Source: Chitinophagaceae bacterium BSSC1
GTDB lineage: Bacteria; Bacteroidota; Bacteroidia; Chitinophagales; Chitinophagaceae
DNA: 64,000 bases
NCBI GenBank assembly: GCA_002256435.1
Contig: NKJC01000006.1
Span: 62,001-126,000, forward strand
Direction: 5' to 3'
Shown here: one piece after another, positions 34,114-42,800 of the stretch
How the letters are laid out: each line of letters opens with the position of its first letter
How positions within the stretch are numbered: the stretch's first letter is position 1
Notes under the pieces: model-generated
What the model saw: only the letters and a program-made list of their open reading frames with translations
Told to the model about the DNA's origin: nothing
Databases searched by the model: none
Made by a program: the position numbers and the translations under genes

Positions 34114-34299
34114 TTATTTCTTTGCAGCAGAATCAACTTTTGCAGCAGCAGAGTCAACTTTAACAGCAGTAGTATCAACTGTTACAGCAGCAGAATCAAC
34201 TTTTACTGCTGGAGTGTCAGCTTTAACATCTTTGTTCTCACCGTTGTTACAAGCAGCCATTACGCCAGCTACAGCCAAAATTGCGAATACTTTTTTCAT
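34114..34299 (-). CDS. small lipoprotein with KVDSAA repeats (paralogue 2)
   Basis: 61 residues from ATG at 34299. MKKVFAILAVAGVMAAC is a lipoprotein signal with the lipid-modified cysteine at 17, followed by NNGENKD, nearly the same as in the 21834-22016 protein. The body is a run of VKVDSAA-type six-residue units with TVDTTA variants, ending DSAAKK. The paralogue is recognised by signal, spacer and repeat unit, but the repeat number and internal order differ. A consensus promoter (34333-34362) and a hairpin terminator make it an independent single-gene unit. Function unknown. Confidence 0.75.
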   Translation of the reverse strand: MKKVFAILAVAGVMAACNNGENKDVKADTPAVKVDSAAVTVDTTAVKVDSAAAKVDSAAKK

Positions 34300-34332
34300 G
34301 TAATAATTTTTTTTAAAAATTTTTAATTGGCG

Positions 34333-34362
34333 CAAAGATAATGGTCCAAAATAATTTTACAA
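34333..34362 (-). promoter_or_regulatory. promoter of small lipoprotein gene 2
   Basis: Minus-strand TTG (34362-34360), a 19-base spacer and TATCTTTG (34340-34333) match the Bacteroidota consensus exactly. Start of transcription is expected near 34327, giving a leader of about 28 A-rich bases before the ATG. Confidence 0.75.
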
Positions 34363-34394
34363 ATAAAATAACATATATTTTTTAATGCAATAAC

Positions 34395-35708
34395 TTACTT
34401 CTTTCTGAAAAAGATTCGGATAGGAACCCCAGTTAGTCTGAACTTGGTTCTTAACTGGTTTTCCAAGTAGTTTTTGTAGGCCGATTTAATATCGTCAGGA
34501 TAATTGGTAAAGAAGGCAAAAGAAGGCACTGCCGTAGGTAATTGGGTAACATATTTAATTTTTACCGTATTCCCTCTAACTACCGGTGCATGATAGGCTT
34601 CTACTGCTTTAAGCATGATCTCATTGAGCTGAGAAGTTGGAATTTTACGATTCCTATTTTCATATACGTCCAAGGCCAATTCAATGGCTTTGAATATCCT
34701 TGTCTTTTCAGTTACTGAGATAAAAAGAACTGGCACGTCTGTAAAAGGCGCCAATTTGGTTTTTAGTGCTTTCTCATAGTCACGGGCGGTATTGGTTTCT
34801 TTTTCTACCAGATCCCATTTGTTCACTAGAACTACAATCCCCTTTCCTTTTCTAGTTGCCAATGAAAAGATACTCACGTCTTGAGCCGTAACTCCTTTTC
34901 CAGCGTCAATTAGCAACATACAAACATCTGCTTCATCCATGGCTTTGATGGCCCTGATAATGCTATAGAATTCTAGATCCTCTTTTTCTTTGTTTTTCTT
35001 TCTAATACCCGCCGTATCTATTAACATGAATTCTTTTTGGAACATGTTGTAGTGGGTATGGATGGTATCTCTAGTGGTTCCTGCAATATCACTTACAATG
35101 GTACGCTCTTGACCAATTAAGGCATTGAGCAAGGAAGACTTACCAGCATTTGGTTGTCCAATGATGGCAAATTTTGGAAGTGAGTTTTCACGCAAGGTAT
35201 CATCAGAATCTTCATCCTTCATTCCTTCTGTAACCGCATCCAAGACTTCTCCTGTTCCAGTACCGGTGATAGAACTAACAAAATAGGTATTTTCAAAACC
35301 CAAACTATAAAATTCAGTTGCTTCTAATTGTCTGGTTCCATTATCCACTTTATTCACCACCAGATAAACTGGTTTGGTAGTTCTACGCAACAAGTCTGCC
35401 ATGGTATCATCTAAGTCAGTGATACCAGTAACAACGTCTACCATGAATACAATACAATTGGCTTCATCAATGGCAATTTTTACTTGCTTGCGAATTTCGC
35501 GTTCAAATACGTCGTCTGTATGTGGCACAAAACCTCCAGTGTCAATCACGTTAAAGGTTTTACCATTCCAATCTGTAACCCCATATTGACGGTCACGGGT
35601 AACCCCGCTAATATCGTCCACAATGGCTTTACGCTCTTCCAATAAACGGTTGAAAAAAGTACTCTTGCCCACATTGGGTCTTCCTACAATGGCTACTGTA
35701 TAACTCAT
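34395..35708 (-). CDS. der: ribosome biogenesis GTPase Der
   Basis: 437 residues with two tandem GTPase domains and a C-terminal KH-like domain. G1 of the first domain is GRPNVGKST (9-17) with DTGG as G3 and NKVD as G4; the second G1 is GQPNAGKSS with DTAG and NKWD. The KH-like end contains VRGNTVKIKYVTQ. Der acts in 50S ribosomal subunit assembly. It follows era by 21 bases and the two are surely co-transcribed; Era itself works on the 30S subunit. Confidence 0.97.
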   Translation of the reverse strand: MSYTVAIVGRPNVGKSTFFNRLLEERKAIVDDISGVTRDRQYGVTDWNGKTFNVIDTGGFVPHTDDVFEREIRKQVKIAIDEANCIVFMVDVVTGITDLDDTMADLLRRTTKPVYLVVNKVDNGTRQLEATEFYSLGFENTYFVSSITGTGTGEVLDAVTEGMKDEDSDDTLRENSLPKFAIIGQPNAGKSSLLNALIGQERTIVSDIAGTTRDTIHTHYNMFQKEFMLIDTAGIRKKNKEKEDLEFYSIIRAIKAMDEADVCMLLIDAGKGVTAQDVSIFSLATRKGKGIVVLVNKWDLVEKETNTARDYEKALKTKLAPFTDVPVLFISVTEKTRIFKAIELALDVYENRNRKIPTSQLNEIMLKAVEAYHAPVVRGNTVKIKYVTQLPTAVPSFAFFTNYPDDIKSAYKNYLENQLRTKFRLTGVPIRIFFRKK

Positions 35709-35729
35709 AATCCCTAATTGTTGTGTTGT

Positions 35730-36602
35730 TTATTTATATCCGTATTCTCTTAAATGCATGTCATTGTCACGCCATTTAGGGCGCACTTTTACAAACAATT
35801 CTAAGAATACTTTGCTGCCAATAAATTGTTCAATATCGGCCCTGGCCAAAATGCCAATTTCTCTAATCATTTTGCCCTTCTCTCCAATGATGATGGACTT
35901 TTGGGTGTCTCTTTGAACAATTATATCTGCCTGTATTTTTACAATATCTTCTCTCTCTTTGAACTCGTTGATCAGTACCGCTGCATGGTATGGGATCTCA
36001 TCACCAAACAATTGGTAGATTTTTTCCCTGATCAATTCAGATACAAAGAATTTGGTGGGCAGGTCACTCAAATCTTCTTCACTGTAAAAGGGATGACCCT
36101 CTGGCAATAAAGAAAGAATGGCGTCTAATAATTTATTCAAGTGCACTTTTTGGAGTGCTGATATTTTTACAATCTTAGTGCAGTAAGCTTTTTCTGAAAA
36201 GAATTTTTCAGCCAATGCCAATCTACCGTTCCCAGCTTTGTCAATTTTATTCAAGACCACTAGTCCTGGTACTTTCAACCTTAGTTTTTGAAATATGCCA
36301 TCAATTTCTTCCAAGTCTTCATTGGCGTCAACAATGAGCAGGGCAATATCAGCGTCTTCTAAGGCGCTTTTAACTGACTGCATCATGTGTTCGTGCAATT
36401 TGTACTGAGGATCAATGATACCAGGGGTGTCAGAAAAAATTACTTGATACTCATCTGGCTTGTTTAAAAAAGCCTTGATTCTATGACGGGTGGTTTGAGC
36501 CTTTGGCGATGTAATAGCCATCTTCTCTCCCACCAATGCATTGATAAGCGTACTCTTGCCCGCATTGGGCTTGCCAAAAATGTTTACAAAACCTACTTTC
36601 AT
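35730..36602 (-). CDS. era: GTPase Era
   Basis: 290 residues. G1 is GKPNAGKST (10-18), G3 is DTPG, G4 is NKID, and a C-terminal KH domain carries IIGEKGKMIREIGILARADIE, which binds the 3' end of 16S rRNA. Length and order match Era. It precedes der in one transcription unit; the initiator tRNA gene lies just upstream and has its own terminator, so era probably begins from a promoter within 36603-36707. That stretch also holds two small hairpins (36608-36635 and 36657-36672) whose role I cannot assign. Confidence 0.96.
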   Translation of the reverse strand: MKVGFVNIFGKPNAGKSTLINALVGEKMAITSPKAQTTRHRIKAFLNKPDEYQVIFSDTPGIIDPQYKLHEHMMQSVKSALEDADIALLIVDANEDLEEIDGIFQKLRLKVPGLVVLNKIDKAGNGRLALAEKFFSEKAYCTKIVKISALQKVHLNKLLDAILSLLPEGHPFYSEEDLSDLPTKFFVSELIREKIYQLFGDEIPYHAAVLINEFKEREDIVKIQADIIVQRDTQKSIIIGEKGKMIREIGILARADIEQFIGSKVFLELFVKVRPKWRDNDMHLREYGYK

Positions 36603-36707
36603 CTGGTATAACCCGGCTAATGCTAAAGAGAAACCGGGAATTTTGTTTTATGTTTTGGGGCAATGCTGCCCCGGCTGTATATTTCTTATAATAAATATAC
36701 AAATAAC

Positions 36708-36729
36708 AAAGGCCTCAAACGAGGCCTTT
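36708..36729 (-). terminator. intrinsic terminator of the initiator tRNA gene
   Basis: AAAGGCCTC (36708-36716) pairs with GAGGCCTTT (36721-36729) around a 4-base loop; on the minus strand the stem ends in TTTGTTATTTG. It lies 5 bases after the tRNA 3' end. Confidence 0.8.
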
Positions 36730-36733
36730 TATG

Positions 36734-36805
<72 letters not shown>

Positions 36806-36882
36806 ATATAAGATTGAAACAATATCGCTTTTATGGCCATTCAATTTTCTTTCTCACTAATCAGTTCCTGTTGAATGGGGAG

Positions 36883-36913
36883 CAAAAGTAGGGTTTGCAG
36901 GCTTACCAACCAA
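36883..36913 (-). promoter_or_regulatory. promoter of the initiator tRNA gene
   Basis: Minus-strand TTG (36913-36911), 20-base spacer and TACTTTTG (36890-36883) match the Bacteroidota consensus. The transcript would begin near 36876, about 70 bases before the mature tRNA. Confidence 0.6.
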
Positions 36914-36923
36914 AAAAAACTCC

Positions 36924-37664
36924 TTATTCGTCTGTTTTTCTTTTTACGGATGCGCCGCCACTACTGCTAATATTGCGGATCATTCCCTCACCTCTATAGT
37001 AGATATTACTTCCGCCACTAGCTTCTGCATTCAATTCTTTTTGAATGGTTACACGAATATTTGAAGCACCAGATGCATCCAATTTGCCATAATCTGCTTT
37101 TAGGTCAAAAGCCTTGATACTGCAGGCGCCACTGGCGTCTACCTCTAACTTATCGGCCTTGCCTGAAACCCTTACATTGGAAGCACCGCTTGCATCTAAT
37201 TTTAAGAGACCAACCTGTAATTCACCTGTATAATCACTAGCACCAGATAATTGAATTTTCAATTCGGGCACTTTAATGGCTTCTGTTGATTTTACATTAC
37301 AAGCACCAGAAGCTTCTACCCTGCTCAAGTTCTTGAAAGTCACATAGGCTTTCATTTTATTATTACCCCAGGTTTTCCAATTCCAACCCTTTCCATCAAA
37401 ATAGATATGCAGGGTACCATTCTTTACTTCGGTTCTAATTCTGCCAATAGCTTCAGCCGAACTAGCGCTTACCGCAGCCGCTTCTTCATTTCCTTGAGAA
37501 AGAAATAGGTCAATGGCGCCAGATACTTCTACAGCCGTAAATCCAGATACCATTCTTGCTTCTGCATTGGCGTCAAATACCAAATTCTTTTCATTTTGGG
37601 CATTGGCTGAAAAAACTCCCAAACCCAATCCCAGTAATAATATCAATTGTTTCATTTGTTGCAT
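36924..37664 (-). CDS. DUF2807 (head GIN domain) secreted protein
   Basis: 246 residues. The N-terminus MQQMKQLILLLGLGLGVFSANAQ is a signal peptide. The rest is a right-handed beta-helix-like array with FTAVEVSGAIDLFLSQG, VEASGACNVKS, LSGASDYTG, DASGASNVRVSG and SSGGASVKR, the SGASN pattern of the DUF2807/head GIN family. Members are exported and of unproved function; the name "auto-transporter adhesin" is only a label. The start may be the fourth codon. It is divergent from the thiamine-regulated receptor gene, with about 236 bases between the two starts. Confidence 0.85.
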   Translation of the reverse strand: MQQMKQLILLLGLGLGVFSANAQNEKNLVFDANAEARMVSGFTAVEVSGAIDLFLSQGNEEAAAVSASSAEAIGRIRTEVKNGTLHIYFDGKGWNWKTWGNNKMKAYVTFKNLSRVEASGACNVKSTEAIKVPELKIQLSGASDYTGELQVGLLKLDASGASNVRVSGKADKLEVDASGACSIKAFDLKADYGKLDASGASNIRVTIQKELNAEASGGSNIYYRGEGMIRNISSSGGASVKRKTDE

Positions 37665-37701
37665 TTTATATTGAAACGAGACAACGGCCTTAAAGTTACA
37701 G

Positions 37702-37731
37702 TTGGTTCGTATAAATTAATGCCTAATTTTG
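37702..37731 (+). promoter_or_regulatory. promoter of the TPP-regulated receptor gene
   Basis: TTG (37702-37704), 19-base spacer and TAATTTTG (37724-37731) match the Bacteroidota consensus exactly. Transcription should start near 37738, at the beginning of the riboswitch. Confidence 0.8.
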
Positions 37732-37740
37732 CATCAGAAC

Positions 37741-37824
37741 ATTCCTCGGGGTGCTAAGTGTGCAAACACTGGCTGAGAAAATACCCGTTGAACCTGAACA
37801 GGGTAATGCCTGCGAAGGGAAGGT
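37741..37824 (+). promoter_or_regulatory. TPP riboswitch (THI element)
   Basis: The conserved THI-box parts appear in order: TCGGGGTGC, GGCTGAGA, ACCC, GAACCTGA, GGGTAATGCCTGCG and AGGGAA. The outer stem P1 pairs TTCC near 37742 with GGAA near 37818. It lies in the leader of the TonB-dependent receptor gene. Downstream, TTCCCT at 37864-37869 is complementary to the P1 3' strand AGGGAA (37816-37821), so an alternative fold could serve as the expression platform. TPP binding should lower receptor expression. Confidence 0.93.
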
Positions 37825-37900
37825 GTACTGTACTCATTTATTGCAGATCCTCTCCATTAGCTATTCCCTGTTCCCATTATTAACTTTTAAATCAAGAAAA

Positions 37901-40282
37901 ATGAAAAAGTTTCTGGGAACAACCGCGTTTGTCATGCTAACATTGTTCACCTTGGCCCAAGGGCCAAAAACACCCGTGGCAGGTAGGCTAACCGATGCCC
38001 AATCCAAAGCACCCATTGCCGGTGCACAAGTTAAACTAGGCAATGCCAATACCCTAACTGATGACAATGGCCAATTTCAACTTGGAAAATTGCCCATGGG
38101 TAGTTACACACTAACAGTAAGTAGTTTGGGTTATAAGAACTACCAAACTGTCTTAGAAATCAGCAACAAGGCCTTAGACCTAAGTCTTTCTTTAACCCCT
38201 ACCAGCTTGTATTTGCAACCCCTAGAAGTAAGGGCTACAAGGGCAACTAGTACCGCTCCATTTGCCAAAACCAATTTGAGCAAGGATCAAATTGCTGCCA
38301 ACAATCTGGGCCAGGACCTTCCTTTTTTATTAAACCAAACCCCTTCTGTAGTGGTTAACTCAGACGCTGGAAACGGAGTTGGTTATACTGGCATACGGAT
38401 CAGGGGTTCTGATGCCACTAGGATTAATGTAACCTTAAATGGCATTCCCTATAACGATGCAGAAAGCATGGGTACTTATTTTGTAGACCTTCCTGATTTT
38501 GCCTCATCTGTCAATAGTATTCAAATACAAAGAGGGGTTGGAACTTCTACCAATGGTGCTGGTGCATTTGGTGCAAGTTTAAACTTTTCTACAAATGAAT
38601 ACAATGAGAAAGCCTATGGCGAAATGAATACCAGTGTAGGTTCTTTTAATACCTGGAAAAGTACGGTTAAAGGTGGCTCTGGTTTAATTGCCAAACATTT
38701 TACCCTTGATGCTAGGGTTAGTTCTATAAATAGCGATGGATTTATTGACAGAGCAGCTTCTAATTTAAAATCACTGTATTTGAGCGCCGCCTATTTAAAT
38801 GCCAAGTCTTCTTTGCGTTTGAACGTATTTACAGGAAAAGAAAAAACCTATCAAGCTTGGTATGGTGTACCGGAGGCTGTACTACCCAATAATAGAACCT
38901 TTAATCCAGCGGGTATGGAAAAAACAGATGCTCCTTATGAAAATCAAACAGACAATTACACACAAACCCATTATCAGCTATTTTTCAATCATGCTTTTAA
39001 CCAATATTGGTCATTCAATACCGCCTTGTTTTTAACCAAGGGCGATGGTTATTATGAAGAATACAAAGCAGATCAGAAATACAGCAAATATGGTTTACCC
39101 AACCCAGTAATTGCAGGGGTTACTATTACCAAAACAGATTTGGTAAGACAGCGTTGGTTAGACAATAGTTTCTTGGGACAAATTGGGTCTTTTCAATATA
39201 AAAAAGACAATGAAGAAATAACCATTGGTGGTGGATGGAACAAATACCAAGGTCAGCATTTTGGAAAGATTATTTGGATGAAACAAGGAACGGTTTCTCC
39301 AGATTACCGATATTATAATTTACCTGCTGTAAAAAAGGATGCCAATCTCTATGCCAAATGGCAACACCGTTTCAATACAAACTGGCAAAGTTTTGTAGAC
39401 CTTCAATACCGCAAAGTTTCACATAGAATGGAAGGTTTCCAAACTAGCCCAACGCTATTAGTTGATAGAAGTTTTGATTTTGTCAATCCCAAAGCTGGTA
39501 TTACTTATAACAAGAATGGATTTACTGGATTTTTGAGTTATGCCATTGCTAATAAAGAACCCAATAGAGATGATTTTCAGGCCAGTCTCATTCAACAACC
39601 CAAACCAGAATCCTTGCAAGACTTGGAATTGGGAATTGAAAAAAGAAAGGGCTCATTCTATTATGGCGCTACACTTTATTGGATGCAATACAAAGACCAA
39701 TTGGTCTTAACAGGACAGATTAATGATGTTGGTTCCTATACCCGCACCAATGTTCCAAACAGCTATCGTTTGGGATTGGAATTGCAAGCAGGCGCAAGGG
39801 TCTCCAATTTGCTTAACCTCTCTGGAAATTTGACCCTTAGCAAGAATAAAATCAAATCCTTTACAGAATATATTGACAACTGGGATACAGGTTTGCAGAA
39901 TGCAGTGAACCATCAAAATACGGATATCTCATTTTCTCCTACAATAGTAGGTGGATTAACAGCGGATCTTCAAGTTTACAAACATGTTGGACTCAGTTTA
40001 ATGAGTAAATATGTTGGCAAACAATACATGGACAATACCCAAAACGAAACAAGAAAACTCAATGGCTATTTCACACAAGACCTAAGATTAAATTGGACTA
40101 TTAAAACCAATTTCTTAAAAGAGCTACACTTGATTGGTCAATTAAACAACTTGTTCAATGCAAAGTATGAACCCAATGGATATACGTATAGTTATATCTC
40201 CAGCACCGTTTTAAGTAATGACAATGGTTACTATCCTCAGGCTGGAACCAATTTTATGATTGCTTTGAATATAAGGTTGTAA
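37901..40282 (+). CDS. TonB-dependent outer-membrane receptor, TPP-regulated, probably for thiamine
   Basis: 793 residues from ATG at 37901; an in-frame ATG at 37751 lies inside the riboswitch and is rejected. A signal peptide (MKKFLGTTAFVMLTLFTLAQ) is followed by a CarboxypepD_reg-like domain (VAGRLTDAQSKAPIAGAQV, about 27-105), a plug domain (DLPFLLNQTPSVVVNSDAG, TGIRIRGSDATRINVTLNG, then QIQRGVGTSTNGAGAFGAS) and a 22-strand beta barrel. It should bring a ligand through the outer membrane using TonB energy. Because a TPP riboswitch lies in its leader, the ligand is most probably thiamine or a derivative; that part is inference. A terminator follows the stop. Confidence 0.92.
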   Translation: MKKFLGTTAFVMLTLFTLAQGPKTPVAGRLTDAQSKAPIAGAQVKLGNANTLTDDNGQFQLGKLPMGSYTLTVSSLGYKNYQTVLEISNKALDLSLSLTPTSLYLQPLEVRATRATSTAPFAKTNLSKDQIAANNLGQDLPFLLNQTPSVVVNSDAGNGVGYTGIRIRGSDATRINVTLNGIPYNDAESMGTYFVDLPDFASSVNSIQIQRGVGTSTNGAGAFGASLNFSTNEYNEKAYGEMNTSVGSFNTWKSTVKGGSGLIAKHFTLDARVSSINSDGFIDRAASNLKSLYLSAAYLNAKSSLRLNVFTGKEKTYQAWYGVPEAVLPNNRTFNPAGMEKTDAPYENQTDNYTQTHYQLFFNHAFNQYWSFNTALFLTKGDGYYEEYKADQKYSKYGLPNPVIAGVTITKTDLVRQRWLDNSFLGQIGSFQYKKDNEEITIGGGWNKYQGQHFGKIIWMKQGTVSPDYRYYNLPAVKKDANLYAKWQHRFNTNWQSFVDLQYRKVSHRMEGFQTSPTLLVDRSFDFVNPKAGITYNKNGFTGFLSYAIANKEPNRDDFQASLIQQPKPESLQDLELGIEKRKGSFYYGATLYWMQYKDQLVLTGQINDVGSYTRTNVPNSYRLGLELQAGARVSNLLNLSGNLTLSKNKIKSFTEYIDNWDTGLQNAVNHQNTDISFSPTIVGGLTADLQVYKHVGLSLMSKYVGKQYMDNTQNETRKLNGYFTQDLRLNWTIKTNFLKELHLIGQLNNLFNAKYEPNGYTYSYISSTVLSNDNGYYPQAGTNFMIALNIRL

Positions 40283-40306
40283 GCATTCAATTGCAGACAT
40301 CATTGC

Positions 40307-40341
40307 AAAAAAAATGCCCCGAAAGAACGGGGCATTTTTTT
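40307..40341. terminator. bidirectional intrinsic terminator between convergent genes
   Basis: ATGCCCCG (40314-40321) pairs with CGGGGCAT (40328-40335), loop AAAGAA, with an A-run on the left (40307-40314) and a T-run on the right (40335-40341). It serves the receptor gene on the plus strand and the rhodanese gene on the minus strand. Confidence 0.9.
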
Positions 40342-40357
40342 ACTATTTCTAAGAAAT

Positions 40358-40666
40358 TTATTTTGCAAAACGGTCTTGCCAAGCAAGCATCCCGCCTGAT
40401 ACGTTTATGAGGTTTGTAAAGCCCATGGTTTCTAAAATTAGACAGGCTTGTCCACTTCTATTTCCACTTCTGCAATAAACAAATACTTCTTGATTTTTTA
40501 AGTCTTCAATGGCATCTACTTGCATAGTTTGTACCTGCCCCAAAGGCAATAAGATTCCTCCAATATTAAAATCAGCGTGTTCATGAGGTTCTCTTACGTC
40601 TACTAGGTGAATCTGTTCACCTGCATCAATTTTGGCTTTGAGTGCTTCTACTGTAATGGTTTGCAT
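40358..40666 (-). CDS. rhodanese-like domain protein
   Basis: 102 residues, a single domain. LVDVREPHEHADFNIGG and VYCRSGNRSGQAC (catalytic cysteine in CRSGNRS) are the rhodanese signatures. The enzyme may move sulfane sulfur, with thiosulfate as the classic donor; the natural substrate is unknown. It is cytosolic with no signal peptide. It follows the PASTA gene by 19 bases on the same strand. Confidence 0.88.
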   Translation of the reverse strand: MQTITVEALKAKIDAGEQIHLVDVREPHEHADFNIGGILLPLGQVQTMQVDAIEDLKNQEVFVYCRSGNRSGQACLILETMGFTNLINVSGGMLAWQDRFAK

Positions 40667-40685
40667 ATGTTTTGTTTGAGTTGCT

Positions 40686-41507
40686 TTATTGATTGATTAC
40701 GGGAGCCTGGGTACTGTCTTTGGGTGGTGCAACGGCACTGATATAAACGTCTAGTAGTTGCCCACTCCTGATTTTATTATTGACCCTTTGACCAGGTACG
40801 GCTTCAGTAAACAGTTCCGGATTTTGTCTCACAATATAGGCTGCACCGGAATCTGTAATGGGACCAACTGCAATTACAGAGCCTAGGTTTAAGCTAATAG
40901 AACTTAACCAACTTTTGGCCTCATTTAAAGTTAATCCCACCAAATTGGGCACTTCCATTTCTGCTCCAGTTATGCCACTACCCAATACTAGATCAATGGT
41001 ACTACCCAAAGTAACTTTGGTACCTGGTTTAATATTTTGATCTGCAAATAATTGTTCTAACACCGCATTTCTGGCTATGTCTGGTTTGTAATTCACATAA
41101 CCCAGTTTCAATCCCAAACTTTGTAAATACATTTCAGCGCTTCTGATAGAAAATCCAATGAGATTGGGCATTTCTACCTGCGGAGGAACCATTCTGTTAA
41201 TGGTTAAATAAACGGTTCTGCCTTTTTTGACTATCGCGTCAGCTTCTGGGGATTGTTTTACCACTGCTAACTTTGGAATACTGTCTACATAAACCGAATC
41301 TTGCAATGCCACATGAAACCCTTTTTCCTCTAAGATTTTTTGGGCTGCCACTGCGTTTTGACCCACAATGGACGGCACTCTTTCTGACTTGCCAAAACCT
41401 GTAATCCATTGCAGGGATCCAAATAACAAGAGCACCAATACTACCAATAATCCTATACCGGCCAGTATGTTTACCCAAAGCGGTTTATCTGTAATGAATT
41501 TGAACAT
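40686..41507 (-). CDS. PASTA domain membrane protein
   Basis: 273 residues. A short cytoplasmic N-terminus leads to a membrane helix at about 11-33, followed by three PASTA domains (about 42-107, 110-180 and 183-258), each with an initial V-P-N/S-I-V-G or M-P-N-L-I-G strand and a long helix (AQKILEEKGFHV, AEMYLQSLGLKL, AKSWLSSISLNL). PASTA domains bind muropeptide-like ligands in Ser/Thr kinases of Firmicutes and Actinobacteria; no kinase domain is present here. It lies next to ddl and may act in envelope assembly, but its role in Bacteroidota is not settled. It shares direction with rhodanese and ddl. Confidence 0.88.
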   Translation of the reverse strand: MFKFITDKPLWVNILAGIGLLVVLVLLLFGSLQWITGFGKSERVPSIVGQNAVAAQKILEEKGFHVALQDSVYVDSIPKLAVVKQSPEADAIVKKGRTVYLTINRMVPPQVEMPNLIGFSIRSAEMYLQSLGLKLGYVNYKPDIARNAVLEQLFADQNIKPGTKVTLGSTIDLVLGSGITGAEMEVPNLVGLTLNEAKSWLSSISLNLGSVIAVGPITDSGAAYIVRQNPELFTEAVPGQRVNNKIRSGQLLDVYISAVAPPKDSTQAPVINQ

Positions 41508-41579
41508 CAGTTAATATAATAAGTACCAAATAAGGTTGAAAATAGCCATTCTTTTGAGCTTGGCAGGCAAAATAACATT

Positions 41580-42560
41580 TTATTTCAAAGCTTCTTCAAT
41601 GATGGCTGTATAGAAATCTGTTAAGCTCCATCCCATAGCCCTTACTTGTTGAGGTATTACACTGGCTGCGGATTGGCCAGGCACGGTATTCACTTCTAAC
41701 ATATAAGGTTGCGCTTGGGACTCATTGTAGATAAAGTCAATGCGTACCACTCCCCTACAGTTGAGCACTTCATAAACCCTTTTGGCAGCAGCGGTTAATT
41801 GCTCTTGCATTAAGGGACTAATTTGAGCCGGGGTAATTTCTTCACTCTTCCCCTGGTATTTGGCTTCAAAGTCAAAAAAGGCATTGCCCGTTTTGATCTC
41901 AGTAATTGGCAAGACAGTAGTGGTTCCTTGAGATTTAAATACGCCAATAGTAAATTCTCTTCCACTAATAAATTCTTCTACCAATACTTGATCGTCTTCA
42001 TGGAAAGCTTTGTCTAATGCAGCAGCTAAGTCATTGGCCTGATCTACCCTACTCATCCCTATACTACTTCCACCATTATTGGGTTTCACAAATACGGGTA
42101 GTTGTAATTGAGCCAAAATACTTTCTACACCAATGGGCGTATGTTTGAATAAATGCAATGATTTGGCTACATGAATTCCAGCAAAAGCTGCTACCGCAAC
42201 GGTATAGCGTTTATTGAAAGTTAAAGCAGAAGTGGCAGCGTCACAACTGGTATAGGGTAAACCCAGCATATCAAAATAGCCCTGTAGTTTTCCATCTTCT
42301 CCTGGGGTTCCGTGAATACACAACAAAATGGCGTCAAATTGTATTTTAACACCGTTTTCCATGATAGAAAAATCAGAACGATCTACGGCTGAACGTTCTC
42401 CAGTTTCAGGCAGGTACCACCAACCTTCTGGATTAATGTCTATCTTATATAAGTTGAACTTTTCACGGTCAGTATGGTTTGAGACAGTGATGGCGCTTTT
42501 ATAACTGATCTGAGCTTCTCCACTCAAACCTCCTGTAACCAATGCAATTTGCTGCTTCAT
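41580..42560 (-). CDS. ddl: D-alanine--D-alanine ligase
   Basis: 326 residues. ATP-grasp family: N-terminal VTGGLSGEAQISYKSA replaces the usual G-G-x-S-x-E-x-E-V-S motif but keeps the key glutamate; HGTPGEDGKLQGYFDMLGLPYT is the conserved substrate loop; FVKPNNGGSSIGMSRV is the ATP-binding glycine loop; and FIYNESQAQPYMLEVNTVPGQS provides the metal-binding Glu and Asn. It makes D-Ala-D-Ala for peptidoglycan. About 72 bases separate it from the downstream PASTA gene, consistent with one transcript. Length is in the usual 300-370 range. Confidence 0.95.
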   Translation of the reverse strand: MKQQIALVTGGLSGEAQISYKSAITVSNHTDREKFNLYKIDINPEGWWYLPETGERSAVDRSDFSIMENGVKIQFDAILLCIHGTPGEDGKLQGYFDMLGLPYTSCDAATSALTFNKRYTVAVAAFAGIHVAKSLHLFKHTPIGVESILAQLQLPVFVKPNNGGSSIGMSRVDQANDLAAALDKAFHEDDQVLVEEFISGREFTIGVFKSQGTTTVLPITEIKTGNAFFDFEAKYQGKSEEITPAQISPLMQEQLTAAAKRVYEVLNCRGVVRIDFIYNESQAQPYMLEVNTVPGQSAASVIPQQVRAMGWSLTDFYTAIIEEALK

Positions 42561-42621
42561 GTTCCTTGTTTATCCAACAAATATAATTGAAATGCTTTAG
42601 AGCAGCTATCCAAGTAAGGGC

Positions 42622-42657
42622 AAAAAAAAGCGGAAGAAACTTCTTGTCTCTTCCGCT
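42622..42657 (-). terminator. intrinsic terminator of the ferredoxin gene
   Basis: AGCGGAAGA (42629-42637) pairs with TCTTCCGCT (42649-42657), 11-base loop; on the minus strand eight T residues follow (42629-42622). The 240-base gap 42561-42800 holds nothing else recognised. Confidence 0.8.
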
Positions 42658-42800
42658 CACGTTAACGGGAAATATCACCCGCTGTTACAAGTTGTTGTCT
42701 ATTTACTGGCAACAATTAAAGTACTATAAAGCTACACTGTGCTGAACCTTTTTGCAAGCTTTTTGCCCAAATAAGTTACGCACATATTTCTTTGCGAAAT

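Noticed and set aside
33914..34326. Plus-strand frames opposite the second lipoprotein gene
   Set aside because: Low-complexity translation of the reverse strand of the KVDSAA repeats; the minus-strand reading has a signal peptide, promoter and terminator.
37751..37900. N-terminal extension of the TonB-dependent receptor
   Set aside because: The frame runs through the TPP riboswitch, and the signal peptide begins at ATG 37901.
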